Below, piece by piece: positions 9,286 to 16,906 of a DNA stretch of 64,000 nt. This stretch comes from VAZQ01 sp963712565 (GTDB lineage Bacteria; Pseudomonadota; Alphaproteobacteria; Rhizobiales; Xanthobacteraceae), in the NCBI GenBank assembly GCA_963712565.1, contig CAVQIP010000033.1, positions 62,001 through 126,000 of the forward strand, read 5' to 3'. The notes below the pieces were generated by a model. It worked only from the letters and a program-made list of their open reading frames with translations, was not told where the DNA came from and did no database searches. Each line of letters opens with the position of its first letter. Within the stretch, counting starts at the first letter, position 1. The position numbers and the translations under genes are program-made.

Positions 9286-10452
9286 ATGAAAAACGTCATT
9301 ACGCCGATCCCGAGAGCCATTTGTCTCACGTCGTTGCTAGTTTGCTGCGCTTGGGCAACGACAGCGACGCGCACGAACTCCGCCGAGCCGATCAAGGTCG
9401 GCGCGGTGCTGCCGTTCTCAGGCGGCGTCGAGCTTTACGGCCGGCAGGCGAAGCTCGGCCTCGACCTTGCCGTCAAGGACATAAACGCGCGCGGCGGGAT
9501 CCTCGGCAGGCCCGTGGAAATGGTCTACGAGGACGACAAGACCGATCCGGTGGTCGCAACGGCTGCGGCGCACAAGCTGATCGAGCGGGACGGCGTGCTG
9601 GCGGTGGTCGGGCCGATCACCTCGAGGAACCTGGATGCAATCGCGCCCGCGGTCGAGAGCATGAAGACGCCGCTTCTCTATGCCACCAACTATGAAGGCG
9701 GCAAATGCAGCCGATACATTTTCTCGTTCAGCACCGTTCCCAATCAGGAGCTGGCCCAGCTGCTGCCCTACATGAATCGCACCTTCGGCAACACCTATTT
9801 CCTGCTCGGAGCCGACCGCGCCTGGCCGCACAAGATGTTCGAGGCCGCGGAGCCGATCATCCGCAAGCTCGGCGGCCGCGTCGTCGGCAAGGAGTTCACC
9901 ACCGGCAAGGAGACGGATTTCGCGCCGCTGATCGAACGCATCGCCGCGACGAAAGCCAAGGTGCTGCTGTTCGCGCTCAAAGGCGACGGCCTGAACTTCA
10001 TCCCGCAGGCGAATGATCTCGGACTGTTCAAGGCTACCACCGTCGCGTTTCTCGGATTGTCCGAGACCGACCTCGGCGTGTTCGGCGGCAAGGGCCAGAA
10101 CATGTTCGTCGTGGTGCCGTTCGTTGCGACAAGCGGTATGCCATCAGTGAAATCGTTTGTTGCCAGGGTCAAGGCGGAGGCCGGCGCCGATAGCACGGTG
10201 TCGAACTACGTGATGACGCATTACAACGCGCTGATCGCGCTGAAGGCGGCGGTCGAAAAGGCGGGCAAAATCGACAAGGAAGCGATGATCGACGCGCTGG
10301 AAGGGCTGGCGATCAAATCACCCGCCGGACCGGTGACGGTCGGCAAAAATCACCACGCGACCATGAGCATGTTCCTGGCCAAGACTAAGGGGCGCGACCT
10401 CGTCACCGTACGCACATTGGGAGAGATCGCGCCGCAGCCCGGATGCAAATGA
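9286..10452 (+). CDS. Branched-chain-type ABC transporter substrate-binding protein
   Basis: A 388-residue periplasmic type I binding protein (LivJ/UrtA superfamily). A signal peptide covers about residues 1-32; the mature chain starts near EPIKVGAVLPFSGG, the usual first strand of these receptors. I chose ATG at 9286 because it gives a clean signal peptide; a TTG at 9265 in the same frame adds only seven residues. No permease or ATPase adjoins it, so it is an orphan receptor. The ligand is not identifiable; amino acids, urea, amides and aromatic acids are all bound by this family. Confidence 0.85.
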   Translation: MKNVITPIPRAICLTSLLVCCAWATTATRTNSAEPIKVGAVLPFSGGVELYGRQAKLGLDLAVKDINARGGILGRPVEMVYEDDKTDPVVATAAAHKLIERDGVLAVVGPITSRNLDAIAPAVESMKTPLLYATNYEGGKCSRYIFSFSTVPNQELAQLLPYMNRTFGNTYFLLGADRAWPHKMFEAAEPIIRKLGGRVVGKEFTTGKETDFAPLIERIAATKAKVLLFALKGDGLNFIPQANDLGLFKATTVAFLGLSETDLGVFGGKGQNMFVVVPFVATSGMPSVKSFVARVKAEAGADSTVSNYVMTHYNALIALKAAVEKAGKIDKEAMIDALEGLAIKSPAGPVTVGKNHHATMSMFLAKTKGRDLVTVRTLGEIAPQPGCK

Positions 10453-10634
10453 TCCGATCAGGGCCGGCACAATCGCCGGCGTGAAGCGATCAGGCGTCGG
10501 GGCGCGCGCCGTTGAAGCGTTGAGGTTGGCGCGCGCCGCCGCGGTGCGCCGTCGGGATCGTAGCCGTTGGCCACCTGCATCCCGCTCGCATTCGAGCATG
10601 CTCGTCGTCGGAGCAGACCGACGCAACGGCCCCG

Positions 10635-10982
10635 TCAGAAACTGACGGAGTTTTTGATGGCTCCGGCGACGTCGGCGGGCACGACCTTGCGCGCCACGAA
10701 GTCGTCCCAGTTCTTGAACTTCTCCTTGTCGCGCGCGGCGATGATCGCCTTGGAGCGGCTGGGGCCGACATGCGGGAGCTTGTCGAGCTCGGCCGCCGTG
10801 GCCGTGTTGAGGTTGATCTTGGCCGAGGCCGGGGCCGTGGCGGCGCCGGTGGTCGTTGACTTCGTCGGCGCCGAAACCGCGGGCGCGGGCTTTGCCGGTT
10901 GTGACGGTTGCGTGCCCTGGGCGAAGGCAGGGAGCGCAAGCAGCGCGACCAGCGTCGAGGTCGCCAGAACTCGGGTAAACAT
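10635..10982 (-). CDS. Exported helix-hairpin-helix protein, ComEA-like
   Basis: A 115-residue protein with a signal peptide (MFTRVLATSTLVALLALPAF, cleavage after AQ), a Pro/Ala/Thr-rich linker and a C-terminal helix-hairpin-helix region starting INLNTATAAELDKLPHVG. The hairpin GPSRSKAIIAARD fits nonspecific DNA binding as in ComEA. The start ATG at 10982 has an AGAGGA site about nine bases upstream; an earlier in-frame ATG at 11054 lacks one and would bury the signal peptide. A role in DNA uptake is possible but no other competence genes are nearby. Confidence 0.8.
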   Translation of the reverse strand: MFTRVLATSTLVALLALPAFAQGTQPSQPAKPAPAVSAPTKSTTTGAATAPASAKINLNTATAAELDKLPHVGPSRSKAIIAARDKEKFKNWDDFVARKVVPADVAGAIKNSVSF

Positions 10983-11243
10983 ATCGGTCGTCCTCTTTGA
11001 TCCCGTGGCTTGATGCGGAGTTGTTTCCGATCCATCCAAGGGGGCGTTGTGCATCAGTCTCGCAATGCCGGCGCGCCCTTAGGACATGCCGCCATTGGAC
11101 TGACTGCGCGCACTCATAGCCGATCGATTTCGAACGACGCATGGACGGCGCGTTCATTCACTATTCACCGCGGCGACGATCGACCGGGTGCCACAAAGTT
11201 GACGAAATAGCGACGCGCCGAGGCGCAACCGCGATGCCCGCGA

Positions 11244-12416
11244 CTACTCTAGGGCGCGGGCAATCGCGGCGACCGCCGCTTCGATCTCTTCTTCGGTGTG
11301 ATAACAGCCGAATCCGAAGCGGATGCGTTCTCCGCGCACGTCGGTGACGATGTTCGCGCGCGCCAGCCGCTCGTGCATCGCTTGCGCGCCGGCCAGTTCG
11401 AAGGTGAGGAAATGACCTTGGCTGGTGCTCGCGACCGGCGTCACGAGGCGACACTCGCAGAGCGGTCGCAGCTTGGCACGCGCGATCTCCGCGCGAAACA
11501 ACTCTTGCAAGGCCATCACGTGGCGGTGGATCGCGTCGACGGTCAGTCCGATGTCGTTCATCCAGTCGAACACGGCGCCCATCCGGTAGAGTCCGGTGGG
11601 ATCGAAAGTCGCGCCCATGAACCGACTGCCGTCCGTACCGTAGGCGACGCTGCGCCCGTCTCCGCTGAGCGCGCCGAAGGCCGCGAACCAGCCGGTGTCG
11701 CGCGGCCGCATGGCAAAGCCGGGCGGGCAATGCATGAAGCAGACGCCCTCCCCGGCCATGGCGTACTTGTAGCCGCCGGCGAGATAGAAGGCGCGGGCGG
11801 CGCTGGCCGCGAAGTCGGTGGGGAGAGCCATGAAGCCGTGATAACCGTCGATCGCGACCAGCGTCTGCGCGCCCGCGACCGCGGCGACGATTTGCTCGAG
11901 TGCACCGCTCGCTGCCGCCGAGTTGAAGAAGATCTGGCTGAGGAAGACCAGATCATGGCCGCCACGACGCGCGGCCGCGGCGAACCGGTCGGGAAAGCTC
12001 GCGAACGGCTCGGCGGCGATGCGCTCGACGACGACCAGCGCGTCCTCCTCAAGACGGGCGATCTGCCGCGCGAAGGAATGAAATTCGCTGTCGCTCGTGA
12101 GAATGCGCGGCGTCGAGGCCGGCGGCAGCGCCGACAGCAGGCGTCGCACGAAATCGTGCGTGTTGGGCGCAAACGCGAGAGTCGCGGGATCGGGCAACGC
12201 GAGCACGGCGGCAATGCCGCGCTGCACCCGCGGCAGCAGTTCGCCGAAGATCATTTCCCACTTGCTATCGGCAAGCCGCGCCGCGTCGTTGAGCGCCCGG
12301 CGATGGGCATCGCACGCCGCGTCCGGCCAAAAATGATGGCTGTGGGCGGCGAGATGGATGCGCGCGGGCTGGGCGGCACGAAACTCGCTGAAATGGCCTC
12401 GCAGATCGAGCGTCAT
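11244..12416 (-). CDS. kynU: Kynureninase
   Basis: A 390-residue PLP enzyme of aminotransferase class V that would cleave kynurenine to anthranilate and alanine. Visible marks are the cofactor region AIDGYHGFMALP, the PLP-lysine segment YLAGGYKYAMAGEG and a C-terminal small domain ending RIRFGFGCYHTEEEIE. Its ATG overlaps the stop of the upstream tryptophan dioxygenase gene by four bases (ATGA, 12413-12416), which supports both the start and the assignment. Other class V enzymes are the alternative, but the pairing with kynA makes kynureninase much the likeliest. Confidence 0.85.
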   Translation of the reverse strand: MTLDLRGHFSEFRAAQPARIHLAAHSHHFWPDAACDAHRRALNDAARLADSKWEMIFGELLPRVQRGIAAVLALPDPATLAFAPNTHDFVRRLLSALPPASTPRILTSDSEFHSFARQIARLEEDALVVVERIAAEPFASFPDRFAAAARRGGHDLVFLSQIFFNSAAASGALEQIVAAVAGAQTLVAIDGYHGFMALPTDFAASAARAFYLAGGYKYAMAGEGVCFMHCPPGFAMRPRDTGWFAAFGALSGDGRSVAYGTDGSRFMGATFDPTGLYRMGAVFDWMNDIGLTVDAIHRHVMALQELFRAEIARAKLRPLCECRLVTPVASTSQGHFLTFELAGAQAMHERLARANIVTDVRGERIRFGFGCYHTEEEIEAAVAAIARALE

Positions 12417-13510
12417 CGCGCTGCCGGCCTTGCCGCATACCGGTACCCCATCGCGTCCTCGAGTTCGCGCGGCAGCTTCGGCAGCCGCGAGCGCGGAATG
12501 AGATAGGTCGACAGCCGGAACAGATCGGAGAAGATCCGGTGCTTGGCGGCGGTGTCGCGCAAATAATCGTGCCCCGCAGATCCGCCGGTCCCGATCTTTA
12601 CGCCGATCATCCGCTGCACCATGAGCGCGTGCCGGTATCGCCACAGCGTCAGCAATTCGTCGACGTTCATCAATGCCGCCAGCAGCCGGAACGGCAGTTG
12701 CAGCACTGGCCGGTCGCGATAAACGATGATGAACAACGCCGCCTGCACCGCCGCCCGCGACATTCGCCACGGCGATGGGTCGGATGCCGGCGAGAATATC
12801 GCCTGGAACTCCGCCAGCGACGCTTCGATCCGCTGGGCTTCGGCCTCCCGCTGCACCGCGCTCATCGCCTGGTTCCCGCGCAAGCGCGCTGCGTCGTCTT
12901 CGAGCATGCGTTTTACCGCGTTGCGGTATGCGAGCGAGAAATCGTAATCGGGCCGGTGCACGAACGGCGTGCGCGACAGCCAGCCGTCGAGTTGATCGAT
13001 CAGGGTCGGGCCGCGGGCAGCGATTGCGATGCGCGATTTGTCGGCTTCGGTCAACGTGTCGTCGAACGGCCTGTCGGCATAGTTCAGGCGCGCCTCACGC
13101 GCGAGGCCGAGCCTGGTCTCGATCAATCGGAACTGCACCGATTGGAAGCCCGACGCCGGGAACAGAAAGTCGCGGAAATCGAGGAAGTCGAGCGGCGTCA
13201 TCGTCTCCAGCACCTCGAGTTGCTGGATCAGGAGCTTGAGGATCTCGTTGATACGCTCGAGTCCATGCACGATGCGGCCGAGATATTCATCCTCCACCAC
13301 GTCGCCGCCGAAATCGGTCTGAATGCGGTCGAGCTCATGCAGAATTTGCTTGAACCACAGTTCGTAGGCCTGGTGCACGACGATGAACAGCATCTCGTCG
13401 TGGGCCGCCCGGCCTTGACGCGCACTCGCGGGCTCTTGCGCGTCGAGGAGCCGGTCGAGCTTGAGATAGTCGGCATAGTAGGAGCCGGCGTTGGAAGGAG
13501 ACTCGGGCAT
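12413..13510 (-). CDS. kynA: Tryptophan 2,3-dioxygenase
   Basis: A 365-residue cytoplasmic haem dioxygenase that opens the indole ring of L-tryptophan to give N-formylkynurenine. The N-terminal segment AHDEMLFIVVHQAYELWFKQ holds the haem-pocket histidines, and GTGGSAGHDYLRDT near the C-terminus is the conserved substrate loop. ATG at 13510 is preceded by GAAAGGTG and gives the usual start of the family; longer in-frame starts add an Arg/Gly-rich extension read from the neighbour. It is translationally coupled to kynU. Kynurenine formamidase, needed between the two steps, is not in the window. Confidence 0.92.
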   Translation of the reverse strand: MPESPSNAGSYYADYLKLDRLLDAQEPASARQGRAAHDEMLFIVVHQAYELWFKQILHELDRIQTDFGGDVVEDEYLGRIVHGLERINEILKLLIQQLEVLETMTPLDFLDFRDFLFPASGFQSVQFRLIETRLGLAREARLNYADRPFDDTLTEADKSRIAIAARGPTLIDQLDGWLSRTPFVHRPDYDFSLAYRNAVKRMLEDDAARLRGNQAMSAVQREAEAQRIEASLAEFQAIFSPASDPSPWRMSRAAVQAALFIIVYRDRPVLQLPFRLLAALMNVDELLTLWRYRHALMVQRMIGVKIGTGGSAGHDYLRDTAAKHRIFSDLFRLSTYLIPRSRLPKLPRELEDAMGYRYAARPAAR

Positions 13511-13595
13511 CGCGACACCTTTCGCGGAGAAAACCAATATGCCCGATCCGGTGTCGCCCGGTCGAGGTGTCGCGCGGTCTTGCGGTCGAGCGGCG

Positions 13596-14708
13596 CTAGC
13601 CCCAGATCGCGCGCGCGGCATCCACCACCCGCCTGAGCTTGGCGCGCTCGTCGGCCTGGCTCAGCGGATTGCCGGCGGCGCTGCTGGCGAAGCCGCATTG
13701 CGGGCTGATCGCCAGCCGGTCAAGCTCGATGTGCTTTGCCGCCTCCTCGGCTCGCTGTTGCAACAACTCGATGCTTTCGAGCACCGGCGTCTTGCTGCTG
13801 ACGAGACCGAGCACGACTCCCTTTCCCTTGGGCACGAAGCGCAGCGGCGCAAAGTCGCCCGCGCGCGGCGTGTCGTATTCCAGCAGAAAATGGTTGGCGC
13901 GGGTGCGTGCGAAGAAGCGCTCGGCCACCGATTCGTATCCGCCTTCGGCAAGATGGCGGCCCTTGAAATTGCCCCGACACATATGAACGCCCACCACGAC
14001 GTCGCGCGGACAGGCCACGAGCGCGCCGTTGATGGCGTCGATGTAACGGTCGACCAGCGCGTCGGGATCGCCGCCGGCGCTCGCCGCCTTTCGGCGGATC
14101 GCGGGATCGCACAGCAGCGCAATGGCGATCTCGTCGATCTGCAGGTATCGGCAGCCCGCCCGCACGAGATCCGCGATCTCTTGGCGGAACACCTCGACAA
14201 GATCGGCGAAGAACTGGTCGACATCGGCATAGGCGCTGCGGGCGGCAAAATCGGAAAGGCGGAGAAAGTGCATGGTCGAGGGCGCCGGCAGCGTGATCTT
14301 CGCCGTAACCGCGGCGGTATCGCGCAAGAAAACGAATTCATCGAGTGCGAGCGGATGCGTGCGCCGCATTCTTGCAGTCGCGAACGGCGCGGTGAAATCG
14401 ACCTCGTGGCCGTGATCGTCGCGAAATCGGAGCAGCGCAGGTCTCACCTCCAGCCCTTCGGTGCGTTCCACAAGCCGGCCCCAATATGAGCCGCGGCGGA
14501 ACTCGCCGTCGGTGACCACCTCGAGCCCGATCTCCTCCTGCATTCGGACGGCGGCGCGAATGCAATCGTCTTGAATGCGCCTGAATTCTTCGTCCCCGAT
14601 CAAGTTGTCGACATGGCGGCGGAACGCCTGGCGCAGCGCCGGCGGCCGCAACAGACTGCCGATGTGATCGGCGCGAAACGGCGGACGGCCCTCCGGACGG
14701 ATGTTCAT
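13596..14708 (-). CDS. MetE-like (cobalamin-independent methionine synthase C-terminal type) methyltransferase
   Basis: A 370-residue single-barrel protein resembling only the C-terminal catalytic half of MetE. Zinc ligands are in place: H242 and C244 (VHMCRG), E277 (FLLEYDT) and C338 (PQCGF). It lacks the N-terminal MetE half that binds polyglutamylated folate, so the methyl or alkyl donor may not be the usual folate; epoxyalkane-CoM transferases share this form. ATG at 14708 has GGGAAG upstream. It is transcribed away from the TetR gene across a 133-base gap, and a second MetE-like gene lies just beyond TetR. Confidence 0.8.
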   Translation of the reverse strand: MNIRPEGRPPFRADHIGSLLRPPALRQAFRRHVDNLIGDEEFRRIQDDCIRAAVRMQEEIGLEVVTDGEFRRGSYWGRLVERTEGLEVRPALLRFRDDHGHEVDFTAPFATARMRRTHPLALDEFVFLRDTAAVTAKITLPAPSTMHFLRLSDFAARSAYADVDQFFADLVEVFRQEIADLVRAGCRYLQIDEIAIALLCDPAIRRKAASAGGDPDALVDRYIDAINGALVACPRDVVVGVHMCRGNFKGRHLAEGGYESVAERFFARTRANHFLLEYDTPRAGDFAPLRFVPKGKGVVLGLVSSKTPVLESIELLQQRAEEAAKHIELDRLAISPQCGFASSAAGNPLSQADERAKLRRVVDAARAIWG

Positions 14709-14782
14709 GCCCTGCTTCCCCGCGCGGTTGGGCGTCGTTTGTCTATCGCTCTGTCTATAAGTTAATAGGTAGAATTTAAATC

Positions 14783-14814
14783 GCCTCCGTGGCACAACAC
14801 AATGCCCCGGAGGC
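14783..14814. promoter_or_regulatory. 12-bp inverted repeat, candidate TetR operator
   Basis: Arms GCCTCCGTGGCA (14783-14794) and TGCCCCGGAGGC (14803-14814) pair at 11 of 12 positions around CAACACAA. It lies 27 bases before the TetR start and between two divergent genes. An AT-rich stretch with CTAT-N6-ATAG is adjacent (about 14755-14769) and may hold the divergent promoters. No T-run follows, so a terminator is unlikely. Confidence 0.45.
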
Positions 14815-14841
14815 TACTGGGCGCTTGTGCCGGGAGAGCTG

Positions 14842-15492
14842 ATGACGGTCGTACCCCTTCCCTCCTCGCGGCGCTCGCAATTGAGCCCGCGCCGGCGCGC
14901 GCCCGAGATCATCGAGGCCGCCGCGCGCGTGTTCGCGGCGCGCGGCTTCCACGGTGCGACCACGCAGGACATCGCCGACGTGTTGGGCATCAGGCAGGCC
15001 AGCCTGTACTACTATTTTCCGTCCAAAGAGGGGGCGCTCGAGTTGGTCTGCCTGCAGGGCGTGGGCGGCTTCTTCGAGGCCGCCAAGGCAATCGCGGCGG
15101 GACCCGGCACCGCCAGCTACAAGCTCGCTCGCCTGATCAAATCGCACCTGGCTCCGCTCACGGACCGCAGCGACTTCGTCCGCGTGTTCCTGAACGAGCG
15201 CCAGCACCTGCCGGCCGAAAGCCGCCGGCGGATCGGAAAATGGTCGCGCGGACTGGAGCGGGTGTTCGAAGACGTTCTCAAGGAAGGCGTGCGGCGCGGC
15301 GAGTTTCGCTCCGATCTCGATACTCGCCTCGCCGTGCTCGGTATCCTGGGCATGGCCAATGCGGTCGCAAACTGGTACCGCACCGAGGAAGTGGCGATCG
15401 ACCGCATCGGCGCCGAATTCGTCCGCCTGCTCTTGCAGGGGATGACGAAAAAACGCCCCCGCATGCGCGAGACACGGCGGCCTGCTCGCTAG
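14842..15492 (+). CDS. TetR/AcrR family transcriptional regulator
   Basis: A 216-residue repressor-type protein. The N-terminal helix-turn-helix is clear: EIIEAAARVFAARGFHGAT, then QDIADVLGIRQASLYYYFPS with the typical recognition helix and YYYF motif, about residues 25-65. The rest is the helical ligand-binding domain, giving no clue to the ligand. ATG at 14842 has GGAG five bases upstream; a GTG at 14827 is less likely. It sits between divergent and downstream MetE-like genes and ahead of an acyl-CoA synthetase/Liv transporter operon, so it probably controls some of these. Confidence 0.85.
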   Translation: MTVVPLPSSRRSQLSPRRRAPEIIEAAARVFAARGFHGATTQDIADVLGIRQASLYYYFPSKEGALELVCLQGVGGFFEAAKAIAAGPGTASYKLARLIKSHLAPLTDRSDFVRVFLNERQHLPAESRRRIGKWSRGLERVFEDVLKEGVRRGEFRSDLDTRLAVLGILGMANAVANWYRTEEVAIDRIGAEFVRLLLQGMTKKRPRMRETRRPAR

Positions 15493-15654
15493 CGCATCCC
15501 GATTGGGTGCCGGCGCACAAGCAAAGCGCAAGTGCCGAGCATGCTGGCGCCCGGCGGGACGCGACGACGGGAATTCTCGCATCCGGAGAATTGCGAAAAC
15601 CCGCACGGGAATGCCGCGCCGAGACGGCAATGATCGAGCCCCGAGGAGAGGTCC

Positions 15655-16848
15655 GTGACCATTCAACAGAACTCCGATCACATCCAGACCACGCATATCG
15701 GCAGCCTGCCGCGGCCGCACGCCGTGCTGGATCTGATGAAGGCGAAGTTGAGCGGCAAGGCCTACGATCCGAAGGCCTACGACGAAACGATCGCCAAGGC
15801 GGTCGCGGACGGGGTCCGCAAGCAGGTCGAATGCGGCATCGAGATCGTGACCGACGGCGAATTTTCGAAGCCCGGCTTCTTCACCTACATCCAGGAGCGG
15901 CTCGCGGGCTTCGAAGCCCGCCCCAACCAGAAGATGCTGGTGTTTCAGCAGGAGGTCGCGGCCTTTCCGGAATACTACGCGCAGTATTTCAAGGACGCGA
16001 TGATGGGCGGCGCGATCGTTCCCATCACGCCGGTCGTCTGCACCGGCCCGGTGAAGTACCGCGGCGAGAAGTACCTGCACATCGACCTCGACAACGTGAA
16101 GGCCGCGGCGAAGGCGGTCGGCGTGCCGGACCATCACGTGTTCCTGCCCGCGACCGCGCCGTCGGGCGTCGGCATCAACGAGTATTACCGCTCGGAGGAG
16201 GACTATTTCCACGCGCTGGCGGGCGAGCTGGGCAAGGAATACAGCGCGATCGTCGCGGCCGGCATCCTGGTGCAGGTCGACGATCCGTTCCTGCCCGACA
16301 TCTTCTTCGAGCCGGGCCTCGACGATGCCCAGAAGAAGCGACGAGCCGAGATTTACGTCGAAGCCACCAATTCGGCGCTGAAAGGCATCCCGGCCGAGAT
16401 GGTGCGCTTCCATACCTGCTACGGCATCAACGAAGGTCCGCGTCTCTACGAAGCCGGGCTCGCCGACATCATCCACTACATGTTCAAGATCAACGCCGGC
16501 TCCTACAGCTTCGAGGCCGCCAATCCGCGCCACGAGCACGAATACCATCTGTTCGAGCGCATCAAGGTGCCGGACGGCAAGGTGCTCTGTCCCGGCATGA
16601 TCACGCATGCCAGCAACATCGTGGAGCATCCCGAGCTGATCGCCGAGCGCATCCTGCGCTTTGCCAAGCTGGTGGGGCGCGAGAACGTGATGGCGGGGGC
16701 GGATTGCGGCTTCTCTTCCCAGGCCTTGTACCGCACGGAAGTGCATCCCACGGTGGTGTGGGAGAAGTTCAAGGCGTTGCGCCAGGGCGCCGATCTCGCG
16801 AGCAGGCAGCTCTGGGCCAAGGGCCGAGCTGCATCTATCAACCTATAG
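15655..16848 (+). CDS. Second MetE-like zinc methyltransferase
   Basis: A 397-residue single-barrel protein of the methionine synthase II family. The zinc ligands are kept: H253 and C255 (RFHTCYG), E287 (SFEAANP) and C351 (GADCGF). The N-terminal motif TTHIGSLPRP is the usual barrel start. It is clearly divergent from the family member at 13596-14708. GTG at 15655 is chosen because of AGGAGAGG six bases upstream. The following acyl-CoA synthetase starts 58 bases later on the same strand, so the two may be cotranscribed. The substrate may be an activated or CoM-like thiol rather than homocysteine. Confidence 0.8.
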   Translation: MTIQQNSDHIQTTHIGSLPRPHAVLDLMKAKLSGKAYDPKAYDETIAKAVADGVRKQVECGIEIVTDGEFSKPGFFTYIQERLAGFEARPNQKMLVFQQEVAAFPEYYAQYFKDAMMGGAIVPITPVVCTGPVKYRGEKYLHIDLDNVKAAAKAVGVPDHHVFLPATAPSGVGINEYYRSEEDYFHALAGELGKEYSAIVAAGILVQVDDPFLPDIFFEPGLDDAQKKRRAEIYVEATNSALKGIPAEMVRFHTCYGINEGPRLYEAGLADIIHYMFKINAGSYSFEAANPRHEHEYHLFERIKVPDGKVLCPGMITHASNIVEHPELIAERILRFAKLVGRENVMAGADCGFSSQALYRTEVHPTVVWEKFKALRQGADLASRQLWAKGRAASINL

Positions 16849-16877
16849 AATTTCGCCACCCCGTCGGCTATAGAATT
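16843..16877. promoter_or_regulatory. Direct repeat CTATAGAATT upstream of the acyl-CoA synthetase operon
   Basis: CTATAGAATT occurs at 16843-16852 (overlapping the stop of the previous gene) and again at 16868-16877, a 25-base period, just before the operon start at 16907. Paired sites on one helix face are typical of regulator binding, but no protein can be named. Confidence 0.3.
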
Positions 16878-16906
16878 CGGCAGGGAAGACGCTCAACGGG
16901 CGCCGC

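Noticed and set aside
11298..12506. Long plus-strand open frame opposite kynU
   Set aside because: It is a shadow in GC-rich DNA: Arg/Gly/Asp-rich composition, no ribosome site, fully opposite a gene with conserved motifs.
14709..14841. SAM or cobalamin riboswitch ahead of the MetE-like genes
   Set aside because: No recognisable conserved riboswitch core on either strand; the main feature is the simple inverted repeat.
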